A program made the position numbers and the translations under genes. A stretch of DNA of 64,000 nucleotides from contig OW388297.1 of the NCBI GenBank assembly GCA_936450465.1, positions 53,188,989 through 53,252,988 on the forward strand. Reading direction: 5' to 3'. Under the pieces are notes generated by a model. That model worked only from the letters and a program-made list of their open reading frames with translations. It had not been told where the DNA came from and did not search any database. Of this stretch, positions 34,497-43,264 are shown one piece after another (within the stretch, counting starts at the first letter, position 1; every line of letters begins with the position of its first letter). This stretch comes from Gibbula magus (lineage: Eukaryota; Mollusca; Gastropoda; Trochida; Trochidae).

Positions 34497-37400
34497 ATTG
34501 AGTGGTAAATGTTCTCAAATGATAGGCCTCATCAAGACTATACAGTGATTTAAGCTGCATAATTTTAAAGAAATTCCCTCTGACTTGAGTTCAACCTCTA
34601 TGCCACAACAATGGAACAAGTCAAGGGGAGAGATAATCATTTCAGTGCCATTTAGTCAGGTTGTGGTTGCACGACCCACTGAACACCGCAAGCGAAAGCC
34701 CATACAATGCCAGAACAAGAAATACAAGTAAGTGTTTTTATTCAATTCAAATAGTTTATTTTATCACAAGCAGATGCAATGCTAAAATTAATATTTGAGT
34801 AACCATTGCCATCAAAGTTGGGTACATGAAAAATACAGTGTGCTAGGGCCGGGACAGGTAACCTGGCTACCTGGGGATGAGTGGGTACTGAGCAGAACCC
34901 AGGTACACATCACATTGCCAGGTGAGTTAGGGTTTAACGCCGCTTTCAAGAGTATTTCACTTATATCGCGGCTGCTAGTATTACGGCAGGGAGAAAGCCC
35001 GCAACGCCATGTGGCTATGCATTGCGGTGAAACCTGCGAGCAACGGCTGGAACTAGCGAACCATGGGTGGTACTGCACTGAAATTCAGTGTAGCATTGCA
35101 CCCAAACCTGACTGCGTGTAGAACAGTTCTCTACTTCAGACAAAGTTGCCGTGCCCCTGGCGGGATTCGAACCCCGGACCTCTTGTTCCGAAGCCGAACG
35201 CGCTTACCACAGCGCTATCCCGCCCCCGGATCCCATAATAATATGTGTCTAAATATTAACAGTATTTTATAATCTAAAGAATGATGTTTTTGTAGCTTCC
35301 AACAAAATTAAAGTCAATTGATATTCATAAGAAAATGTGATTGAAATATTTGTTTTAGTTTTCTAGCTCCATATTTGCAAACAGTTCTTATTTTACCCTC
35401 AATATTGGAGAAATTGATTACAAAATCTTACAAAGCTGATGTAAAGGATAAGCTAAACTGGTATACGGGCAGAATAGGGTAATAGGGGGAGAACATCCCT
35501 ACTGTGTACATGATCACAATCTCATTTTGGCAATGTATCCTCGTGAATAATATGAATACATAATTAAAAAAAAATTATAAATGTATTTATGTACAAATTG
35601 TTACATTTATGTATTACAGGCTACATAAGACCGACACTGCAAGTCTTAAAGATGTCCAGGGTACTCCACTACCACATAGAACACTGCATAGTGGTTTCCC
35701 TATGGTGAAGACTCCTATTGGTGATGTAGCAATTGGATCTGCATTATCTTACCAGGTTGGCAGATATTTACATTTTCATTATTTTCTATTTTCAATATAA
35801 AGTACTGGAACTCACAGAGCAGCCTGAGTAAGAACACTGTTTTAAAGGGACACTCGAGGGAGACGATTTGTACTGACATCAGCACATTTGATTTTTGACA
35901 TATATCAAAGCTAAATAAGATGTCATGAAAAAGACTGAGTGCCCTCAATGATATGTACAAATACTAATTCTCACTTAACAAACACATCTTGAAATAATGT
36001 CAAATGACAACAAACAGTCCAAATCTTGTTTATCCTGGAAAATAATGATGTTCGAATACAAGTTGACAACAGTTTATATTGTTTGACCTTATTGATAAGT
36101 CTTTCAATGTGAACTCCGTGTTTTGCAACTTTCTCTGTACATGAATTCTATCCCATGTTGAATTGCTTGCCTGTCCTCCCCTTTGGGGGTATATTTAGTT
36201 TCAAACCAAGAGGTTCAACTTCATTCGTAATTAAAAACCCTTTATCAACAATGATGCCATCACCTTCATTTATGTATCCATTTGCTTTCAAAGACTTTTA
36301 AACATCATAAAATCCAGTAATTGCTTTATCAGAACCTGAACCAGTAAATAGTTCTGACACAAACATCAAACTTCCATTTGGATCACATCAAATCAAACCT
36401 TTAAGAGTGGAGGAAGATTTATAATCACTGTAGACTTTTCAAACGCAAGGCAGATGGGGTCTGTGTTTTAACTTCTGTCCCATGATTCCCATCAATGATC
36501 ATAAGTGTAGTCGGAAAATCTGTGATAATTTTCAGGCATATGTTTTATTATATTGTCTCTGTGTTTCCATATCGGAATCTGTGACAACTGGAAGTTTAAC
36601 AAATCAAGACATGTGTTGAACACAATTCCAGCTGATTGTGCACTAAGTCCAAAACGAACTGCAATGTCTTTTATTCCCAACCCATGGGCGTAATCTACAG
36701 AGAGTAAGGAATAATGCATTCTGAGGAGATAGTTTCTTGAGGTCCTTTCTTCCTGATGAAAAAATAATGTGTACACCTTGAGAAAACAGAAATGTGAAAA
36801 GTGCAAGAAATCGAATATAGGTCACACCAGTATAGTACTTAAATACGTTCTTGATCTGTAGACCCCTGGTCACTGCAACATCTATGGTGAGTAATGGTGT
36901 TTGCTGAAGCTGTGATCTTAATCTCTTAATTGTTTTCTCCTGTGATGCCACTTTGGTGTGCGACTGATCTATTTCTAATGATTTGGTCATCAGTTGTTGT
37001 TCTTAGTCATGTTTCTCTGCAGCCAAAGCTAGACTATCCATTGCTGATGTCCCTGAAAGAACAAACAATATTAACTTATTTATCTTTTTTTACAGATCAA
37101 TGATATTAAGAATGACAGACCAGCTACTCAGAAATGTGAAAACACCAGTGTGAACTTGTCACCACCAGAAAGCTACCTCGGGAGTATGGTCAACTAAATG
37201 ATGAAAACACAATCTGCAAAGATCCCGGTTCACTTGAAATGGAAACGCAAGTCAATGGAGTCAATCAGGTAAACTTTGGTTTGATGAACGAAGTAAAAGA
37301 TTAACTGCTTTGGAACGGTTGTGTCAAGAAAGAAATAAACAAATCAAATCTTCCTAAACTCTATTTTCACAAATAGAATATCAAAGCAAAATCATTGGAA

Positions 37401-37945
37401 TATGGGAAAAACATCTTCAGAGATACCCAGACAAACATGTTAATGGTTGTGGGTTTGTTGTGAACAATGAATTCTCATTTTTGGGTGCAACACCAGATGG
37501 CAAGATTTGTGACAATGGAGAAAGTGGGATCTTAGAGATCAAGTGCCCTTTCACAGCACGCAACATGACAATTGAGGATGCATGTGAATCTTTAGATTTT
37601 TATCTAAAAAAAGAAAATGGAAAAATATGTTGGAAAAGATCACATCAGTATTATGCACAAGTGCAAGGTCAATCGGTAGTGACTGGTTGTTCTTTTTGTG
37701 AGTTTATTGTGTTTACTCAACTGGACATGCATGTGGAAAGAATAGCACCAGATGTTACTTTCATGCAGTCCATGCTATCGAAACTAGCTGCATTTTACAA
37801 AGACCATGTTATACCCTACCTTAAGGCAAGAAGTATAAATGAACACATACAAGTTTCATCAGTTTGTGTAGATCTGTTGAGAAGCCAGTATACATCAATG
37901 TCAATGTTTTCAGGGTTGCCTGTGTTCAATCTGGAAAATATAATA
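34497..37945 (+). pseudogene. YqaJ-type exonuclease pseudogene (SWIM-like remnant)
   Basis: YqaJ/lambda-exonuclease family proteins are PD-(D/E)XK nucleases. Three exons can be read. Exon A, 34,497-34,727, follows a strong pyrimidine tract and AG and ends at a GTAAGT donor. It encodes LSGKCSQMIG, where a SWIM finger would have C-x-H but Q replaces H, then STSMPQQWNK; it has one in-frame TGA near 34,545. Exon B, 35,620-35,755, begins after TTACAG and joins in phase. Exon C, 37,096-37,945, follows TTTTTTTACAG. It contains SGKLWFDERSKRLTA, then a frameshift near 37,405, then an open nuclease core: GATPDG (catalytic D), LEIKCPF (E and K), and YYAQVQGQ (motif Q). The upstream part with the first SWIM cysteines is not found. 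The core active site looks intact, but the gene is broken and 5' truncated. A SINE lies in intron A, and the minus-strand transposase exon lies in intron B. Confidence 0.75.
34840..35238 (-). mobile_element. tRNA-derived SINE
   Basis: On the minus strand the element starts near 35,232 with a tRNA-like head. The A-box region tagcgctgtggtaagcgc is at 35,200-35,217 and a perfect B box GGTTCGAATCC at 35,163-35,173, about 45 bp apart. The body follows toward lower coordinates (ccatggttcgctagttcc; gcgttgcgggctttctccc; cttgaaagcggcgttaaac). A diverged copy of the body is at 27,790-27,950. It sits in the first readable intron of the YqaJ pseudogene. The open frames over it on both strands come from its GC-rich sequence. 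Confidence 0.75.
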
Positions 37946-37983
37946 TGAAAATGACATGCAATCGTCATATTTCCATATGTTCA

Positions 37984-38702
37984 TATATTATATACCCCTT
38001 TTTATTAGCAAATTGGTAAACAAATAAAATTGCATAAATTTACCGGAACGACGTGTGCTGCGTATTGATACACGGACGGTTGCTTGATTAGCACGACTCA
38101 GGATTTGATGTCTTAATAGTATCTTTATTTTCTCATTTGTCAGTCCAATATAGCTATAAGTGAAAATTTCTTCAGTGTGGTAATATAATTAAACCATCAA
38201 ATTTGCTTTACTATCATTTAATTATAAAGAACTGAAAATAAGAAACAACATTCAGGCTTCCGTCCGTCGTGCTTCTTTCGAATGACGTAACCATGGTTAT
38301 GACGTCACAATTGTAAACGGTTGTGACGTCACAGTGACGCAGCATTGCTAGCGAAGCTTTCGGCAATGCTTTCAATTCCCCTTATACTTTGAGTTTTCTG
38401 CCTTGTTAATGATAATTTGAGTAACATTTTCCCTGCATGTGATGTTAATATTAGGTCTAAATCCCAGCTGATACTTTAATCAACTGAAAAAATACTAGCA
38501 GTGTTATCAAAACATAAATTCCCAAGATTGAATTGGGAAAACATTGAAAAGTACGGAAAATTCCGAGAAGTGCCGAAGTTTAGAGAAAGTAGGACCGTCA
38601 GCCGTGCAATACGGAATTCACCGTGCAATACGGAAATCGACCATGGAAACCGTATTGCACTCCTGTATTACTATCTTAAGTTTACATGGATATATAATAA
38701 AA
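37984..38702. mobile_element. 720-bp DNA element, copy 2 (uninterrupted)
   Basis: Runs from tattatatacccctttttatt to ggatatataataa and matches 24,066-26,016 once the HINE there is removed. It shares the same GTGCAATACGG inverted motifs and two perfect TGACGTCA octamers around 38,300-38,335. It lies between exons 2 and 3 of the transposase pseudogene, directly after the YqaJ stop, so it inserted into the ISL2EU-like element. Confidence 0.75.
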
Positions 38703-38800
38703 TTGTAGAAAGATTATAATATATGCCACATATTATAATGATTTAACATGCCATTTATATATTGTCTGAATAAAATCTTATGTATGCAATCTTGTTTGAT

Positions 38801-38875
38801 TTTTAGCTCATCAGGCCTGTAAGACCAGATGGGCTTAGTTATGGAACTGTTGTCCGGTGTCCATTATTAATAATC
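38801..38875 (-). mobile_element. End fragment of HINE family B
   Basis: ttttagctcatcaggcctgt, then ccagatgggcttag and tgttgtccggtgtcc, is the hairpin terminus of the 45.4-kb element with mutations. No tandem core follows. Confidence 0.6.
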
Positions 38876-39940
38876 TTTTCACATTCACACACATGCTTAG
38901 TCTTTTAGCTAGGTTTTATAATATGCTATTTAGAGCTCTTACACACAATAAATGATAAATGAAAATGAGATCATCCATTCAACTTATCATTTTGTGAAGG
39001 CATATTTTGACCACTGGATGATTGCTGATTTGATATTACATCAATAAATCCCGTAAATAGAACTTATTGATCTCCATGAGCTAAACACTATTTTGACTTC
39101 GTGTATACATACCTGTCAGTATTCTCTTCTACAACAGAAGATTTCTGCTTTTTATTCAGTGTGCAAGCCGAAAGTAGACTTGTGCGTTTAAGGGGTGCTT
39201 TCCTGACTGGCTTGGGAAGAGCTCCATCTGCAGGCACCCGGTCAGGAAATTCTCCTCTTGGCCCTTTTCCTCCAACAAAATGCTGGTTATTCAAACAAAT
39301 TGTTTTAGTGAAGATAATAAATATACAGTTTCCAGCTATATAACCATGTCAGTTTAGCCTATGAATGGTCAATTTACATGTAGAAGTAGTAAGTATAGTC
39401 ATGCGACAACATCAACAAAATTGTCAATTATCCAAAATAAAAACGTTCCAAGATTGATATATTTTTAAAAAAGTGAAAGGAAATGAATTCAAAATATTTA
39501 CATTCAACTAGTGGGCTTGAAGATAAATCGTAGTCCAAATCGTACACCGTCACGTCCAGGGCACAGGCACCAGACCATACGTCTACCTTATACCTACCTA
39601 TAACATCGTGTCTGCATGGCGCCTATTGTGGTAAAAGCTTGTAAAGTTACTCGATGTCTGGTGGTTATGATGATGTTATAAGCCCTAATTAAAATGCGGT
39701 TGTTATCTAGGAACAATGTGCATTTAAGCAGAAGAAGTGTGTCATTCATCACCTTACCGTGGAAAAGACAGCTTTGTGTTTGTTTAAGTTGTTCATGTGG
39801 ACGGCCACATGCCCTTATCCATCGCTTGCATTTTTCTCATTTTTCTATACAGTTGGAAAATTGACGAGGAATGCTACTTCTACTCTTTCGGGATAACGTT
39901 GGTCATCGTTACATGTTCTCCACGCGCACCGTAATACCAT

Positions 39941-40100
39941 TATTTTTCAACAAAACCGTAACTACGGGCAGCCGGGGATAGCTTGTTGGAAAAACATGGC
40001 GGCCACTCGTTGTCAAGTACGGGCAGAATGCAAGTTTTTTGATTGGCTGATACCATATCTCGATCACTGCGCACGGAACCGTGAATTGACCGCCCCTCGT
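39941..40100 (-). promoter_or_regulatory. Putative promoter end of the THAP transposase
   Basis: On the minus strand an inverted CCAAT motif context (cagccaatcaaaaa, 40,038-40,052) lies about 100 bp before the transposase ATG at 39,940. GC-richer sequence with gccgccatg follows it. The right limit near 40,100 is where sequence paralogous to 10,637 resumes (tttcctctctgaagatcaac), so the transposon end should be there. No matching inverted terminus was found on the left side. Confidence 0.35.
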
Positions 40101-40230
40101 ATGTTTCCTCTCTGAAGATCAACTACTGTTGTGTTATTAGTGACCTACAATGTTATGTTCGTCAATTATAATAATTGCAGTCAATATTGTGTGTGGCTAA
40201 AGTACCAACAATGGACATGAAATTCCCTCA

Positions 40231-40283
40231 GGTTGTATCCCAGTTGGACTAAACCCAATTTGACTACTCCCAAAATGACTACT
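40231..40283 (+). repeat. Left terminal inverted repeat of the MULE
   Basis: Carries two successive similar motifs, ggactaaacccaatt and gactactcccaaaatgact, so the terminus itself is internally repetitive. It pairs with 42,092-42,130. Confidence 0.65.
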
Positions 40284-40564
40284 CTAATCCTATTAGATAA
40301 AACAACACTCAGCCACTGCTTACCTACTCTGAAATAGAGTCTTCCCAAACTTTAACATGTATAGTTAGCTTACACTTAAACATGTTCATGAATGTAGTAA
40401 GCTAACTTGTAACATGTAAAGTTTGTCAATTAATATGCGTTCGTGGCTTGGGGGTAAACAAGATGAACGTCTCAATTTCATCAGAGGGTTAGCTGTCCTT
40501 CTGTTAAATAAGACACTTGGATTTTGATGTTTAATAGTTGACTACTCCATTATCACTATATGTT

Positions 40565-41742
40565 ATGGCTGGGTTGGAGAGAGCAGATTTTGTATTGTCA
40601 CAAAAAGGTACAGATCAAGTTTTGCACCAAGGCTTTAGATACAAAATCAACAAAATTGGAAACACAGCAACATACTGGAGATGTGTTGAACGGAATTGTA
40701 GAGGAAATATATCTACATCTGGTGGCTATATCAGAACTGTAACAGGCAATCACAATCATGAATGTGATGTAAAACTTTTGAGTACACTGAGGAGGCGGGC
40801 AAGGGATGAGACAACAGCAATCGGTCAAATATACAACGAGGAACTAAATAATATTGAAATTGAAAATGTTGCGACAGTGGCTCCATTACACAGTGTCAAA
40901 TCAGGACTTTATCGCCACAGACAGAAGACGCTACCAGCATTGCCAAAGGAATTGTCTGATGTCAACATCGAAGGTACGTGGAGTGAAACTGAAGATGGTA
41001 GACAATTTCTTCGAATTAATGATGGTGAGCGAGATAAACTTCTTATATTTTCAACGGATGAATCACTTGAACATATCCAACAATCAGACACTGTGTATAT
41101 GGATGGGACATTTTATTTTATACCCTGTTCATAAAGCCTTTAATGATGAATTTCCAAACTCTTTGATATGTGGATGTCTTTTTCACTATGCACAATGTTT
41201 GTGGAGAAAAGTGCAGGACTTAAAACTTGCAGTTGATTACAAACAAGATGAAAGAGTATCAAGTCACGTCAGACGTGCTGCTGCCCTTGGACTTCTCCCC
41301 AAAGACACTGTACAGGACACCTGGGTTGATGTCCTGGAGCAGTCAGTCTCCTGACGTCATTGGTATTGAAGCATTCAACGATTACATGACGGTGAACTGG
41401 GTTGACGACGGGGCTAGATTCCCGATATGTGTGTGGAACCATCATGGAACACAAGGACCCAGGACAAACAATCACCTCGAAGGGTGGCATCACTACCTCA
41501 ACCAGACAATCAAGCAAAATCATCCTAACATCTTCATCTTTATAAAGACAGTGAAATCTATGGAATCAGTGAACAGAAGGAAACTGCTACAATTGGACCA
41601 TGGCGTTGGGAGAGCACCAAGAAGACGGTTATACAGAGAACTAGATTCAAGGCTACAAAGACTCAAACAGAAATTACTGACAGGGGAAAAATCACCAATT
41701 CAGTTTTTAGATGCAGCTGGAAAATTGCTTAAAATGGAGTGA
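40565..41742 (+). pseudogene. FLYWCH-MULE transposase pseudogene
   Basis: MULE transposases are DDE recombinases of the Mutator superfamily. The first plausible ATG is 40,565 (MAGLERADFV). Residues 9-66 form a FLYWCH zinc finger: YWRC, RNC and HNH supply C40, C45, H63 and H65. The MULE domain begins and reaches MDGTF (first catalytic D, about residue 180). It then hits a deletion near 41,125-41,135: the frame jumps straight to KAFNDEFPNSLICGCLFHYA, so the stretch of roughly 70 residues with the second catalytic D is missing. A second break near 41,340 is a 4-bp tandem duplication (CAGTCAGT), after which the sequence continues as SPDVIGIEAFNDYMTVNWVD and WNHHGTQGPRTNNHLEGWHH, the conserved C-terminal motif with the last acidic residue. 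It ends at TGA 41,740. It cannot make an active enzyme. Confidence 0.85.
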
Positions 41743-41804
41743 CTCTATAGAAACATTTGAACCCGTTATCCAGTCAAAGTTTTATCATGACATTTTATTC
41801 AAAA

Positions 41805-42032
41805 TTTTACCTCATTATATTATGTTTATAAAATAAACCTCTCTTATTTTACCTGATTTTATGTATGTGAAAATATCAATTTTACCTCATTTTATTATGT
41901 TAAGAAATAAACCTCTCATAATTTACCTCATTTTATTTACATGTATGTGAATTAAATTAAAGAATAAACTCGTTCCATTAACAGTTGTGAGTTGTGGTTC
42001 AGTCATTAACAGTTGTGAGTTGTGGTTCAGTC
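41805..42032. repeat. Subterminal tandem repeats of the MULE
   Basis: A 75-bp unit (ttttacctcattatattatg and onward) starts at 41,805 and 41,880. A 28-bp unit (cattaacagttgtgagttg, then tggttcagt) is repeated exactly at 41,976 and 42,004. They lie between the transposase stop and the right inverted end. Confidence 0.8.
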
Positions 42033-42091
42033 CATTTTGTCTAATAGGGGACAAGTATGTTATGCTACACTGACTTTGTGTTTTTTTAAGC

Positions 42092-42130
42092 AGTAGTCAT
42101 ATTGGGAGTAGTCATAATGAGATGCTACCC
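42092..42130 (-). repeat. Right terminal inverted repeat of the MULE
   Basis: agtagtcatattgggagtag, then tcataatgagatgctaccc, is the inverse of the 40,231-40,283 terminus. Confidence 0.65.
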
Positions 42131-42164
42131 TTTTGAATGAGACTCTGTTGCAAGCAGATAAAAC

Positions 42165-43255
42165 TAGATTAGCGTTTGCGGGAGATCGCAAAAGCAGAGC
42201 AGCTCCGAAACTTAGGGTCTCGCCTTTCCCTGTTCCGCCTTCTCGTCAGCATCAATAAAATGGCATTTCTTTTTAACAAACGTTTGTTCATTATTCGAGT
42301 TATCACTAAGCATCACTGGGGTCACTTTTCACCAGTTTGTTCTTAAAACCTATTTCTTCTTTCAAAATTTGATCAAAGGATTAACGTGGCCTTAACCAAT
42401 ATCTCATGACCTTGACCTTTGACCTTCAAGGTCACACCATCAATGATCACTTTTCATCGCATATAATAATCATGCAATGACTCAAAGTGTTCATGGTAAA
42501 AATACGGCATATTCACAAAAGCATGCTTAAGTTTTGACCTTGACCTTTGACAGATTTTCGCGAAAAGGTTTTAAAATCTTGGTCTTTCTCCATAGTTCAT
42601 ACATACAAAATAAGAGCCTAATAGCACAGAAAAGTTTGAAGTTATCATGTTTACAAGGATTGTTGTAGTGATTTCAGAACTCATGACCTTGACCTTGAAT
42701 GTGAACATGTCAAAATCATTCACCAGGTGTATAAGAAAGAAATTAAGCTATCTATGTGAGGTGTTAATATCTTCATGGAAAAAAGTTACTTAGTGATTTC
42801 CTATCTCGTGACCTTGACCTTTAAAATTCAAGGTCACACAATCAGTGACACTTTTCATTGTGTATCACAATCGTGTAATGATTTAAAGTGTTAAAAGTTG
42901 AAATAAGACATTTTCGCAAAAGCATGCTTAGGTTGTGACCTCGCTATGACCTTGACCTTTGACGGATGTTAGCGAAAATCTTTTCAAATCTTGGCCTTTC
43001 TCCATAGTTGATACACACTAAAGAAGAGCCTGATAGCAGAAATATTTTTCAAGTTATCGTGTTTACAAGGATTTTTTTTAGCGATTTCAGAACTCGTGAC
43101 CTTGACCTTTGACCTTGAATGTGAACATGTCACAAAAATTCCCCAGGGGTATAAGTAAGAAGTTATGTATATGAGTTCGCAAAACCTAATAGGAAAAAAA
43201 GTTATAGCGAATACATAACGCGCCGGCGGCGGCGATTGAAACTGCACAAAAACTG
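42165..43255. mobile_element. AAGGTCA-rich tandem element
   Basis: About two units of roughly 410 bp. Markers are caaggattgttgtagtgatt (42,655) against caaggattttttttagcgat (43,068), and gcatgcttaagttttgacc (42,521) against gcatgcttaggttgtgacc (42,921). TGACCTTGACC occurs repeatedly. The right end is GC-rich (gcgccggcggcggcgattg, near 43,220). The paralogous 10.8-kb locus lacks it. The ends are not securely defined and no coding capacity is visible, so I regard it as another non-autonomous tandem-core element. Confidence 0.5.
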
Positions 43256-43264
43256 ATAGCAGCT

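Larger units (their letters stand above)
35971..39940 (-). pseudogene. THAP-domain DDE transposase pseudogene (ISL2EU/DDE_Tnp_4 type)
   Basis: Three exons are readable. Exon 1 (39,940-39,758) starts at an ATG and encodes a THAP zinc finger: MVLRCAWRTCNDDQRYPERV, then in another frame EKCKRWIRACGRPHEQL, then NKHKAVFST, ending at GTAAGG. Exon 2 (39,282-39,113) joins in phase as HFVGGKGPRGEF and ends at GTATGT. Exon 3 (37,052-35,971) follows TTCTTTCAG and holds a coiled-coil-like QEKTIKRLRSQLQQ, an HTH region (LGIKDIAVRFGLSAQSAGIVF), and a DDE core: IIDG near 36,493, GSGSDKAITGF near 36,330, GIIVDKGF near 36,248. It ends with HIERLINKVKQYK and ICTVCCHLTLFQD-like sequence. Decay: two indels in the THAP exon, a CysPhe change at the third zinc ligand, several stops, frameshifts near 36,690 and others, and a 9-bp tandem duplication after IIDG. 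The family assignment rests on motifs recalled, not on a search. Confidence 0.75.
40231..42130 (+). mobile_element. Mutator-like (MULE) DNA transposon
   Basis: Inverted ends: 40,231-40,283 contains GACTACTCCCAAAATGAC at 40,262, and 42,092-42,130 contains its inverse. Over about 38 bp the two ends align with one gap and scattered mismatches, starting GGTTG... on the left and GGGTAGC... on the right strand. Inside is a FLYWCH-MULE transposase pseudogene. The comparison locus at 10,790 runs through without this element. I could not confirm a 9-bp target duplication. Confidence 0.65.

Noticed and set aside
34795..35121. Overlapping open frames on both strands near 35 kb
   Set aside because: Both lie within the SINE body. 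They are not conserved in the 27.8-kb relative and have no splice or start support.
35150..35232. tRNA gene on the minus strand
   Set aside because: A and B boxes are present, but the sequence continues into a SINE body and the acceptor and anticodon stems pair poorly. It is a tRNA-derived SINE head.
39101..39343. Plus-strand open frame over 39.1-39.3 kb
   Set aside because: It is the antisense shadow of transposase exon 2, which has matching splice sites and THAP-type sequence on the minus strand.
40538..40564. Start of the MULE frame at 40,538
   Set aside because: The codon there is TTG. The first in-frame ATG is 40,565, just before the FLYWCH finger.
40231..42140. A clear 9-bp target duplication for the MULE
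   Set aside because: Flanks attccctca and ttttgaatg do not match. The comparison locus is too diverged to reconstruct the target, so none is claimed.
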